From contig NC_088326.1 in assembly GCF_910592395.1 (NCBI RefSeq), positions 11,663,001 to 11,727,000 on the forward strand: 64,000 nucleotides of DNA, in the 5' to 3' direction. Below are positions 11,343-22,300 of the stretch, in pieces (the stretch's first letter is position 1; every line of letters begins with the position of its first letter). This stretch comes from Lineus longissimus (Eukaryota; Nemertea; Pilidiophora; Heteronemertea; Lineidae). The position numbers and the translations under genes were made by a program. The notes beneath the pieces are model-generated. The model had not been told where the DNA came from. It did not search any database and was given only the letters and a program-made list of their open reading frames with translations.

Positions 11343-13267
11343 CGAAATTTTGCTTGCTTTCAAAGTCCATTTTTACTTTTACCGAATGACGACTTGTAAT
11401 TTTGATGAATATCGAAAGCGTTAATAATAAACTTCACAAAAATTCCCTTCCAGCGGCCATGTTTTTTGTTGACGTTTTGAGAGGTGTTCAGAAAATTCGT
11501 GATATTTCTTTAACTATTAAAATTATCGATTGTTTGTTGACATATTCATAATCTTTGTATCACCCTTCACATAAAAACCTATAATCTTTTATTTAAAAAA
11601 TGTTTTTTAAATATCTTAATTTGCCTTTGAAGTTGGTCTGTTTTTTCTTTTTTAGAATTCTGAGAATTACAGACTTTTATTTCTTCAAAATCAAGGTACT
11701 AAAATTTAATTTTTTCAAAAATTTCTTTCTGAGCATATGCGGAAACCGTTTTTGGTCTAACATCATTTTACATTTCATAAAAATCTCCACTAATAAAAAA
11801 GTGAGAGCCAAAAAACGAGGTCTGTAAAGTCTTTGGTCTGTAGAATAGACCCTGCCGACATGCCTACTTATCGGTGGTGAATATCAGTCCTTATAAGGTC
11901 TCCTCCATTCACCGTCGATCGTCTGTCGGACGCACCATCATAAACGGGTGGCCAATCAAATTGCTCGAAACAAAGTAATTGAATGACGGCCTGAATTGAT
12001 GGCGCCAACCTCCGGATTAGGTCACCCTTCTCAATACAACATGCACTGTGCATTTGGGTCAGGTCAACATCAATGGAACCGCTACTAATTGAACACCTGG
12101 TCTTCAATTATGATGGCTTTGAGTGCGTGTCTCGTGCGACAACCACGAGTGAGTTTGATGTTAGTGTTGTCGCGATATGGACGCGTGGGAAAGGAAGGGA
12201 ATGCAGGGAGACTACCGATAAAGTAACCGCCCTTCTGACGGCCGATCGGGGGGAGTTATCGGCGGTGAAGGATGGATATACGCACAACGATGGTGGATCG
12301 GTATGAATATAAACCTTTCCAACATGCTCCACGAGCGTGTCTCGGAGAAGACGAATAAGCCCGACTTTTTCCAAACTTCGATAGAGAAGCCTTGTCACCG
12401 CTCAACTATGAAGGATGTACGCCTACAGACGTTGAAATCATTTCAATGTATTCTTGTACAAACGGGATGAGGGGGTTAATTGGAACCTTGTTCCTAGGAA
12501 AGTTAAAAATGTCTTGATACAATACACCTGCAATTGTCATTTTTTGATCCTGGGTTCAAGGTTGTTTATTAACCCTTGCAGCCCGTTTGGCTCGGACCGT
12601 GGGAATATATTTTTTGTGGAATTTTCATCGTTAGGGTGAGTATTTTACTTTTATGGCGATATTAACCCTATCTAGGCTGGTGGTGTCTACTATACTGTCA
12701 GTCAAGAAATGCTGTGTTGAGTGACGCACCATCCTCCCCTTAGAACCAGAATATTCTCGTGTACCTGGGACAGCATCAAAGGGCCACTGTACCTTTGACA
12801 GGGTTCTGTCTCATTGTGTTCTTGATGCCAGGCATAAGACGACCACTGAGACAGCTCATGTACTGGAGACAAAATCAGGCCCCTTTTCCCTTAGGTAGGC
12901 ACTAGGTTACGGGAGGGGACTTCCCTGCCGTCTTGAAAGAGTTTACCCTCACGTCCCATTCATTTCTTGGCGTCTGAATATCCTTTGGATGGCAGCTCAC
13001 TCACGTAGCTATGGACAATAAAGGCGAAAACAACATTTTTGATTTGTCTATGATGCTTTATTGCAGTTCAGTGCAAGAACATGCAACCAGTCAAACTTTA
13101 CAGGACCTACACATTGACCGCAACAGTTTTATGATGGAAAGGGCCAAGAATCAAGAATACACACAGCCCCCTCCCCCTCCTTATATTATGGTCCAGATTC
13201 ACAAAGTATTAACCTTAAATAAGTAGATTACTGGCCCAGTGCATTGTTTAGCAATGAAAAGGGCTGA
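11343..13267. other. No recognisable gene
   Basis: 11400-11830 is AT-rich. 12050-12420 is GC-richer with overlapping open frames on both strands (77 and 96 codons) that I cannot assign to any family. 12750-12890 resembles a degenerate piece of the GAAGACAG satellite (ACAACATCA and TGTACCTGGGACA-like words). No splice-consistent exon chain was found. Confidence 0.4.
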
Positions 13268-13276
13268 CCAGTCTAC

Positions 13277-13668
13277 CGGCGTTGCGAAAACACGGAATGG
13301 AATAATGTTACGGAATATGGTCTGCAGACGCCCCGTAATGATCATTCCAGTTGTTGTTGTTGTCGTTACAGTAAACCCCGGGTGATGGCCCGGTGCTAAG
13401 CGCCCAAAAAACTGACAATTGTCGGCAAGATTGATGAAAACACAACAAAATTATAACTTTGGTCAACGTTTGTTGTGTTTCATCACACCTTTCTTGGCTA
13501 TGTAGCACCAGAGCTAGAGTAGAACAATGTGGGCCTGGCAAAGTCATCTCCGGACTTATTTTGAGCGCTCAACCTTGCCTTTTTACGTAGTTAAAACTAC
13601 AGACCGGATTTTCACCCTATTCCGTAACATTATTCCGTTCCGTTCCGTTCCGTGTTTTCGCAACGCCG
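13277..13668. mobile_element. MITE with 9-bp target duplication (Mutator-like), 392 bp
   Basis: Terminal inverted repeats begin CGGCGTTGCGAAAACACGGA and extend about 45 bp into GGAATAATGTTACGGAATA; the right end carries extra TTCCG units. The flanks are identical 9-bp copies of CCAGTCTAC (13268-13276 and 13669-13677). A 9-bp duplication suggests Mutator-like elements, but an 8-bp hAT duplication plus a chance match cannot be excluded. No transposase frame is present. Confidence 0.8.
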
Positions 13669-13706
13669 CCAGTCTACTTGCAGATACAATGGACTTTGTG
13701 TATAAG

Positions 13707-14325
13707 GCTGGGTTCACATAGAGTACAGTCCAAATCACGTACCTAAATTTGTGTCTTTGGTGCCTCAGTGGTGCCCCATTCCCATTGACGCTCTACCCAG
13801 CGCTGTAATCTATGTATTCTTAAAATTTAGAATACTGTAATTACGTTATGTTAATTATTATCAAAGGATGCTGGATGTTCTTTTACAGTCTAAGGCTGGA
13901 ATTTTATAGAGTTCACGTTTTCACATGTAACGTGTCACTGTCCACTTTTCACACGTACCTAAATTTGTGTCTTTGGTGCCTCAGTGGTGCCCCATTGACG
14001 CTCTACCCAGCGCTGTAATCTATGTATTCTTAAAATTTAGAATACTGTAATTACGTTATGTTAATTACATGTATTATCAAATGATGCTGGATGTTCTTTT
14101 ACAGTCTAAGGCTGGAATTTTATAGAGTTCACGTTTTCACATGTAACGTGTCACTGTCCACTTTTCACACGTGACATGAAGAACTGACAAGTCATTTCCA
14201 ATGAGCGGGATATACGATTCCCGAGGTCACCTTTGACCCCCCACATCGTGTTTTCGAGCTCATTCAAAACTTGTGACAAGTGAATCATGACAAGTGACAA
14301 CGTGAATCCAATAACTCTGACCTAA
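13707..14325. mobile_element. Tandemly duplicated MITE-like repeat (related copy at 54695-54890)
   Basis: A block of about 215 bp is present twice (words near 13741 and 13957, and 13891 and 14107). The final part, about 14112-14320, has imperfect inverted ends: ATAGAGTTCACGTTTTCAC on the left, and GTGACAACGTGAAT followed by AATAACTCT on the right. The same end-to-end unit recurs at 54695-54890. Spread plus inverted ends suggest a MITE family. Confidence 0.7.
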
Positions 14326-14330
14326 CAGGT

Positions 14331-15110
14331 AGGCCTACCCTAGTATCCATCTGAAGACATTCAAAATTCACATAATTCCAAGATGCTGCAAAAGTTTGTT
14401 TTTTTTAAACTAAAGAAAAACCTCGTGCCTATGAAGTCTAAATGTGTGTGATACATGTTTTTTTTAATACAAACAGAATTCTTTGGGACAAGTTTCTTTT
14501 TCCCGCAAATTAGCCTACAGATTTAACCCTTTATGTGTTTTTCATGAGCTAACTTATGGAAACAAAAGGGGTGCAAATTATTATCTGCAAGCAGTTGACA
14601 TGACATGCATTTCAAATAAATATGACTACAATTCAATGTTGAGCAACAAGGCATCATTATATACAGTGGGCACTCTGGGGGCCATATGTACACATCCAAA
14701 TACCATAAGAAAACATCGCAATTACAAGTGTATACTGGTGCCTCAACTTCACACGTGTCAATCATGCTCTAACTAGTGACAGACAGCTGTCAATTATGAC
14801 CAATCAAATCAAATTGTCATCAACTCAATTTAGAGACTTTAAGTCTTCACTGTTAATTTTACATCTTGGAAAACTGCAGCAGAATTTATAGATACATGTA
14901 CATGCTAGAATATTGTCTTCTGTTATCAAGAGCAAATATGACTACTCTTAGTCTTTATAATTTTATTAATCTTTGAAGTTATGAAATTCTTTACCCCATC
15001 AAAAACCAAAAGCTTCAGAAACACACCTTCCAGTATAAAGGAGATGTTTGTGTATCATTTGATACAGGTTTTACACAAACCATTACCATGGTAACCAATC
15101 GGCTGGTACC
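14331..15110. other. No recognisable gene
   Basis: AT-rich sequence. Two opposed open frames near 14483-14776 (97 and 80 codons) show no recognisable domain and no splice signals. Confidence 0.4.
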
Positions 15111-15114
15111 TTAA

Positions 15115-15358
15115 AGGGAGACTACATGCAGAAGCCAGGTGGGCCAGGTTAAGTTACACCAAGTCCCCAGTAGGTGTCTTGTTCAGTTAAATAAAGTCCC
15201 CGATAGACACTTCTGCTATCTCACATCAGATTTTCACTACTCATAATTGTACGAGAAATATTTTAAACCCGACCAATACGCAAAAATTTTTAACCAATAG
15301 TGTATTATCCAACATGGACACTTCAAATTTGACCCCCTGCTCCCGTCTGTAGTCCCCC
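15115..15358. mobile_element. TTAA-flanked MITE, 244 bp
   Basis: The left end AGGGAGACTACATGCAGAAG pairs with the complement of the right end (AGGGGGACTACAGACGGGAG). The element is flanked by TTAA at 15111-15114 and 15359-15362. The TTAA duplication fits the piggyBac superfamily, with ends different from the element at 4816-5876. Confidence 0.78.
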
Positions 15359-15362
15359 TTAA

Positions 15363-15721
15363 CCTCAGCTGCATTTAAGGAATAGTGGAGAAAATCATTT
15401 TATAAGTGCTAAGTGGCAGTTTCAACGATGAACACAGCAGAATGTTGACATAACCAAACGCAAAACATCACAAAACTTTCTCACGGCCACGAAACTCACA
15501 GATTAATCAAATACGGTACTATCACGACTTTTACAGAACTGGCTATTAAAAGGTATGACATTAGAAACAGAAAAACATTGAAATGATTGCGCAATCAACC
15601 AAGCCACACCTATGGCAAATGTTCAACATTTGTATTGAATTAAAAATGATCAATGACTTGCCGAGGATTTCAGCATTGAGCAAAATCTGTGAATAAATAC
15701 CGCACAAGTCATCTTATATTT
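15363..15721. other. No recognisable gene
   Basis: AT-rich sequence with no conserved frame, leading into the 41-bp minisatellite. Confidence 0.4.
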
Positions 15722-16258
15722 GACGAGTAGATGACGTCATCATTGCCATATTGGATGGCAAACTCGAGTAGATGACGTCATCATTGCCATATTGGATGGC
15801 AAACTCGAGCAGATGACGTCATCATTGCCATATTGGATGGCAAACTCGAGCAGATGACGTCATCATTGCCATATTGGATGGCAAACTCGAGCAGATGACG
15901 TCATCATTGCCATATTGGATGGCAAACTCGAGCAGATGACGTCATCATTGCCATATTGGATGGCAAACTCGAGCAGATGACGTCATCATTGCCATATTGG
16001 ATGGCAAACTCGAGCAGATGACGTCATCATTGCCATTTTGGATGGCAAACTCGAGCAGATGACGTCATCATTGCCATATTGGATGGCAAACTCGAGCAGA
16101 TGACGTCATCCTTGCCATTTTGGATGGCAAACTCGAGCACATGACATCATCATTGCCATATTGGATGGCAAACTCGAGCAGATGACGTCATCATTGCCAT
16201 ATTGGATGGCAAACTCGAGCAGATGATGTCATCATTGCCATATTGGATGGCAAACTCG
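15722..16258. repeat. 41-bp minisatellite, 13 units, each with a CRE palindrome
   Basis: Thirteen units are spaced exactly 41 bp apart, with the GATGACGTCATC palindrome at 15730, 15771, 15812 and so on to 16222, and no indel. Each unit has three inverted-repeat elements: CTCGAG, GATGACGTCATC (holding the full CREB/ATF site TGACGTCA) and GCCAT-ATTGG-ATGGC. Eleven units keep TGACGTCA. The two exceptions are TGACATCA (unit at 16140) and TGATGTCA (unit at 16222), both CpG transition products. The array lies about 3 kb beyond the 3' end of the TMCC gene. Open frames across it are repeat translations. Confidence 0.95.
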
Positions 16259-19093
16259 TGGTCAAAAAGATAACGGGGTCTGCAGCATTTTACACGAAAT
16301 TGACGAACCAACCATCGGCAAACTAAAATTATCACAGATGAAACGAATACCACACAGACGACATCTATAGGGAGATAACTTAAGTAAAAACAACGATTTG
16401 ATTAAGGGGCAGACGTTAGCCCCATCAGTTATATCACAACTTTACCAAACTGAAGAAGATTTTTTTTAAATGTCACAGAAACTCAGATTAGCTGTAACAT
16501 TTTGAGAGCTCTGATTGGTCCACGCAGACAGAAACCACAATGCCTCTGCCTGGAGCTCCGACAAAGAATTCAGGCGCAGATCCAAGGGGGTCCCGACCCT
16601 AAGCTCACACTGACCAACGAGCAATAGATTTCAAAATTTTGTTGAGGAAGATCCCGCAAATAACATTCCAACAGATCAGAATTCGCCTAAAACTGCTTCA
16701 GAGAGAATCTATCGAAAAATCCTTTGAAAATTCACTAATCTGGCCCGGAAAGTATCTAATCATGTCTTGAGCACGTTTTTTTTCGATAGTTGTCGAAATT
16801 TTTTTTAAAGCTGAATTCACAAGAGGGGCTTAAGCTTCTACGAAACTTAAAAGTCTGTGAGCAAACACAAAATCACATATATCAGACCATCGTCAATTGT
16901 CATATCTTCAGCACCGATTAAGAATTATGCAATTCAGAGGCGAGAACTAAAAGTGCTCACAAGTTATTCATCTGTCCTAAATAAAACTGTAAGCTTTCAT
17001 GGATTCATGGTCGTTTTGTTTTTAATCGCAAAAACCAAGAAAAAATTTGAATCTGCCTTTAACCCTATATTAACCCCCCAAATTATTTTCTGTGTCCTAT
17101 AAACGTCTTCCAAGAGGAAATAATTTTCACTCAATTATAAATGTGTCTAGTTACAATAGGGTTTTAACAGAAACATGAATATTTGTTTTTTTGCGAATCA
17201 AAAAATCTAAGATTGGCAGCTCACAGTCAACGTTATCAACATAAACTACTGCATTGTTGAAATTGATATTCATTGTTGAAATTACTGTACTTCACAGAAC
17301 TGGAAAACTTCAATTTCAAATTTTCAACCAACGAACTTAGCCTTTAAGGGGTTAATCAGGACATGACGTTTGAAAACAACAACAACAACCAAATATAATT
17401 CAACAACAACAGCAGACCAGCTGTTTATGTTATCGGTGGAAAACAAGGACTGGAAGAAAGGGGTTAAACTGGCTATTTCCAGGCAGTTATTTGAAGGTCA
17501 CTAGGTGTCCTCTGCCTTAGCGCACCGCAGACCACATGTAGCAATTGTTATCGCAGAGATAAAATTGCCAGTCTGCTTGAGTCATCGCAGTTGCCTGCAA
17601 CAAGTATCACTGATAAATGCGACCGGTGATAAACATCAGGTTGGAATTTTTTGCCTGTGGCTGCAATGATCGAGTTTTGCTGCAGAGCAGCAATTCTTTA
17701 TTACTCATTGCAGTGAAAAATATCTAACGTCTCTGCTTGTCTTTAGCACGCTTTACTGCCAGGTTACTTCATTTTGACCGATTTACACATTTTGAAATGA
17801 CCATCAGATTTCTAATTAAAATTGCTCAAGGCCAATTAACTATTTACATTCACAGCAATCTGATTTAACGTCAGAAGATATATTATAGCCCTGTTGTCGC
17901 AACTGTGTATTATTACAAACAATTATATTGGAAATAACGTTATAAAGGCGATAATAGGCTTGGCGTGGCGCTATTTTGTCATTTGACGTTAATGATATTT
18001 AAAATGACCTCGTTTGTAACATACAACATTTTTTCATTCATTCTAAAATTCACCATTTTGTCTTCTACGAAATTCTGGATTTTTATTCAAATCATCATCC
18101 ATCAGCTGTCACCAAATATCAGTAAGTACTATAGTTAGATTTAAAACCTTCAGGCCGGAAATTTCCCTTAAACGAAATGTCGTGATTTTGTTTCTTAGGC
18201 CGTCGATGAAATAAAATATTTTTTGTCTGATGTAACATCTTACTCAGAGTTTTTCTGGTTAAATTTGAAGAAAGATTTTCAAACAAAAACAGAAAATAAT
18301 GTTTTTTTGAGACACCAAAAGATCTCTCCAAAACATAGAAAATGTTATTTCTGACTCGAGTCAGTGATGCTCGAGGCGTGTTACATCAAACGAAAAACTT
18401 CATTTTAGAAGTGAACTCATAGTCTTCAACAGCCAAAACGGAGTTTAAGTGTTCACAGAGTTAAACTCTTTAAACCGACATTCCTTATGACAAACATGCA
18501 CAACTTTGGTGAAATTAGCGAAGCCATCAATTAATCACACATTTTGATTGCACAACCTTAGTTCGCCAAAGTCCTGGCCAGACTCCATCAGCGCCTCCTA
18601 GTGTCTAATACAAGAACTACGTCCTCCAATCCTCCAGAATTCTGCTCGACACTGTCGAATGCCTTGCTTTGTTCAAATGCGGCAAAAAACTTGAAGCACA
18701 AAAACGTCCCCTAGTGGGAACAAATCACACTATTTTGCACTGAAAATATATAAATCTGTCACCCTTACGAATCCATTATGGACTCTTCCGATGAACTGAT
18801 GGGTGAAACCACTGAAGTTATGAAGGGGTGTTACACTAACGTCCCCAAAGTGGTTTCATGAAAACATATGCCAAAATTCATCATAAAGGGCGTCTCAAAA
18901 TGTTCCAGAAAACACATTAATCCAAAGAGGAGAATGCTGTTGACGACATCATTTCAAAGACCTGACTCATATTTGTTTTAAATAGGAATTACCCAAGACA
19001 TTTCGGACCCTTCCTTTAAACTGGGTAATATCTCATAAATTTCAGACCCAAAACTCTTACAAACTCCTCGCTCGAAAAAATTGTGAAATTTCT
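16259..19093. other. Intergenic sequence, no recognisable gene
   Basis: Largely AT-rich DNA with no convincing exon. 17300-17352 resembles one end of the TTAA-flanked family at 19429-20918: its complement reads AAAGGCTAAGTTCG followed by TTGAAAATTTGAAATTG. Confidence 0.5.
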
Positions 19094-19099
19094 TTTATT
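19094..19099 (-). terminator. Candidate polyadenylation signal AATAAA of the TMCC gene
   Basis: The minus strand reads AATAAA here, about 136 nt beyond the TMCC stop codon at 19237-19235. It is a plausible site for a short 3' UTR. Other signals further downstream cannot be excluded. Confidence 0.45.
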
Positions 19100-19234
19100 T
19101 CGGATTCTTCTCGAGACGCCCCGTAGATGAACCTACGGCTATCACAGTGTTATTGCAGGATCAAATGCTGTCAATAGTTCACATCCTGCACGCAAGGTGG
19201 CACCACTGATAAAACATTGCTTGAGCAACAGCCG

Positions 19235-19361
19235 CTACTGTGAAAAGAAGGTCCGATTGAAAAATTCGATAACTGTTTGTACGGCGCCCTCTATTGAAGG
19301 CCAATTCTGATACGATAACACAATTGCGAGGATGAGAAGAGCGGTACTCAGGATACGGATT
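19235..19361 (-). CDS. TMCC: TMCC exon 12 (second membrane segment and stop)
   Basis: The acceptor is TCGTTTCAG|AATCC. It encodes [15 protein letters not shown] (second hydrophobic segment, 529-543), then [20 protein letters not shown] and a short tail ending at TAG 19237-19235. The hydrophobic segment, a tryptophan soon after and the length of the tail match the C-terminus of vertebrate TMCC proteins. Confidence 0.93.
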
Positions 19362-22300
19362 CTGAAACGATAAAAGGCAGACGTCAATAATAGAAACAAG
19401 CGGCCTAATCATAACAAACAAGATTTAAAGGCCAACGCCATTGGTGAAAAATTTGAAATTTGTATTTGAATTTGTAATTATTTAAATACCTACTGAATAT
19501 TAACGTCAGCATTGCTCTTGTGTAGACAGATATACAAATACTGTGAATACCAAGTTTCAGCCAATTTGCATGAATAATAACTGCACTACGGCATTGTGTA
19601 AAACTGCATTTCTATTTTTCTGGTCCAACAGTAACAGAACGTCCAACGACAGAATTTAAAGATAGTTTGCCACCATCTTTGTTTTGATTGGAAAAGGGGA
19701 AGAAATGTTGGCAAAAGATAGAGAGAGAATAAGGATTACGAAGTGAAAAAAAAAAGAAAGCCAATTAGCCAATACTCTTTTATTCAAATAAACGATTTCA
19801 AAAGTGAGTGAGGTTAAAAAATGTGTGCCTAAAAACATGGGTTAAAGATCAAGTGTCAGAGGTTAATATACACAGTGAGCCACACCACAACACTTGGAGG
19901 TCAGAGGTCATGGTATGAGCCAATAGGCTTACCCCGCACTTGACTGCCTTGGGTGGCGGCGGTTTTTACGGTGGAATATTTTGTTGATTTGGTTACCGAT
20001 AAAATTTCTGGGGAGAAAAAAATACAAAAAATGTACATTTATTATTCCTTTCGAATTTACACTTTTCAAGGAGTACATGTACCCATTCCGAAGAATGCCC
20101 CATTCGGAAACTCAACAGACATTTCGGCAAATTGCGACGTAATTTTCTGACCCTCACGTTTTCCCAAACTTTGCAAAAATAAGGATAAAATCCCAGCCAT
20201 TCTTTGGCCCATCCCAGTGTCCCGAAAAAGGCCATTCCCCCTCACAAGTCTAAAGAAAGAGGTAACAGACTCAACATCTCATGCCAGTCATGCAAATGAT
20301 TTAGGTTCAAGAGAAAGACTTCATGCAACACTACAAAACACTGGCAACACCAAAGACCCGAAGCACGTATAAACACCAACACTAACACTAATAAGTGACA
20401 AAACTTGGTCTACACAGGTGTTGCCAGGTTTTTTGCAGAACACTGATTTTTCCGGGGTTCTTTCATAAGACATTCTTTGCCATATTTACAATGTAGCTCT
20501 GGGTTGTTAGTTGCAGAATGTCTTCTCGTCAAATGATTTCGATATGAGATGAAAACTGACAAGTCCATTAGCAAAAGGCCTACTCATTTTTTTTACATAG
20601 GTGGATTTGAGAAATTTTACAGACAGGATGATGTGAAGGATTAGTTATGTGAGGGTTTAATGATCAGTGACATAGCGTTTCGAGCGCTAGCTCAAGACGT
20701 CATTGCTTTGACTCTCGTATGGACCAGCACTGTTTCATTTGCACGCCCTTAGGCGAGGCACTTAACCCTACTTGCTTCTCTCCACCCAGGAGTAAATTGG
20801 AACCGAGCTTGCAGAGACAAGCATTGCTGAAATTTATATTCAGCACAACTGGAAATTTTCAAATTCAAATTCAAATTCAAGTTCAATTTTTGAATTTTTC
20901 AATGAATGGAGTGGGCCTTTAACCTGGGACTGGAATTCAAACATTTTTGCAACACCCTGTAGGTCTTCTATCAACTGTCTGTTACTATGGTTTCTCATTG
21001 CCAGTCTTAGCAACAAACAAATCGGTTGCTAGGCAACCAGCCATGGCCTTGTCACCATGACTACACACTTAGCAACCAGCCCTGGCAACGTCTGTTTCGG
21101 ACATGCACTTTCTAATACAGAGATAAGGAAATTAATTTACAATTTCTTGTATTTTTGCCGGTGTCTGTCGAAAAAAAATTAAACTCAATTTTGACAATAT
21201 TTTACAAACAAATAATTCTAAGGTCTACTCTGAATTTTGTTAATCCTAAGAACTACTTGCAACGGACTAAAGAGGTACAGTCCACCTCTCTGTTAAGGAC
21301 ACCCTCTCTCCGGACAAATCTGTTCTTCATTGAAAGGAATCCTGATTCCTCGAGAGTGTAGTCAGTCAGTAGAATAGAACAGCCCATGTGGAGCCGACAA
21401 GTCTCACACTTACCGTGTCGTTATAAAAGGTGATAGCATATTTGCAATGGTCGAGACTAAAACAAGGATGACAGCCAATATCGCCAAGACGACGTTGATG
21501 AGTTTTGTGATGAGGGCGCGGGCGTTGGCGTTCTCAACGCCCTCCATTGAGATCAGTTGCTGTTGCTGTTGTTGTAACTCCATCTTCGTAATCTGAAATA
21601 AGCGTGAATATTGTAGACAAATTTTGGAGGGAGACAAGTTTGGTGAGATTGTTGCACTGGTTCAGCAGCTGATCTGAGGTCTACTGAAAGATTTCAGGAC
21701 AGACCAGGGTTGAAGGGTAAAGCTGGATGATAACCTGTGACGTAGTCGATGGCAGACAACAAACCTAAAACTTCTCAGGCTGGTTTTACTTTAGAACCGA
21801 ATCTTAATTTGACAAAATAAGTACAAGTTGTTTTGACAGTGAAAAATTTCAGATCACGAAATAGTTAGGGCAATCTTACCCTTGTCTGGCAGCTTTCTAA
21901 CATTTCACTGATATCTCGTGTCCTCTCCTCTAGCTGATATTCCATTTTTTCTTCCATACTACCTAACTCCTGAAAGTAAAGAGCGTGTTGATAAGAGCTG
22001 CGATGCTCTTCATCACTGTTACCGCAGCAAACATTTAAAACGACCCGGAAACTTCTGAGCGAATATCAGGGCCCATCTATCTTTGGCTGGTCATTCCCCC
22101 CAAAACCCCTGCCATGGAGGCCATCATTTACATCATGTGACACCACAAGATTTTCATTTCATCATAGCAACCTCTGTTGCCGCGAGGTGCGTCATTTTCC
22201 CAAGTGCCTGATCATCGGCGACTCCACAATATCGCAATTAGAAGTTCTACCACACTTGCCTGTTTAAGATTGGTCATTTCATGCTGATGTAATTCTATTA

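Noticed and set aside
12073-12398. Overlapping 77- and 96-codon frames on opposite strands
   Set aside because: GC-richer DNA gives longer chance frames; no recognisable motif.
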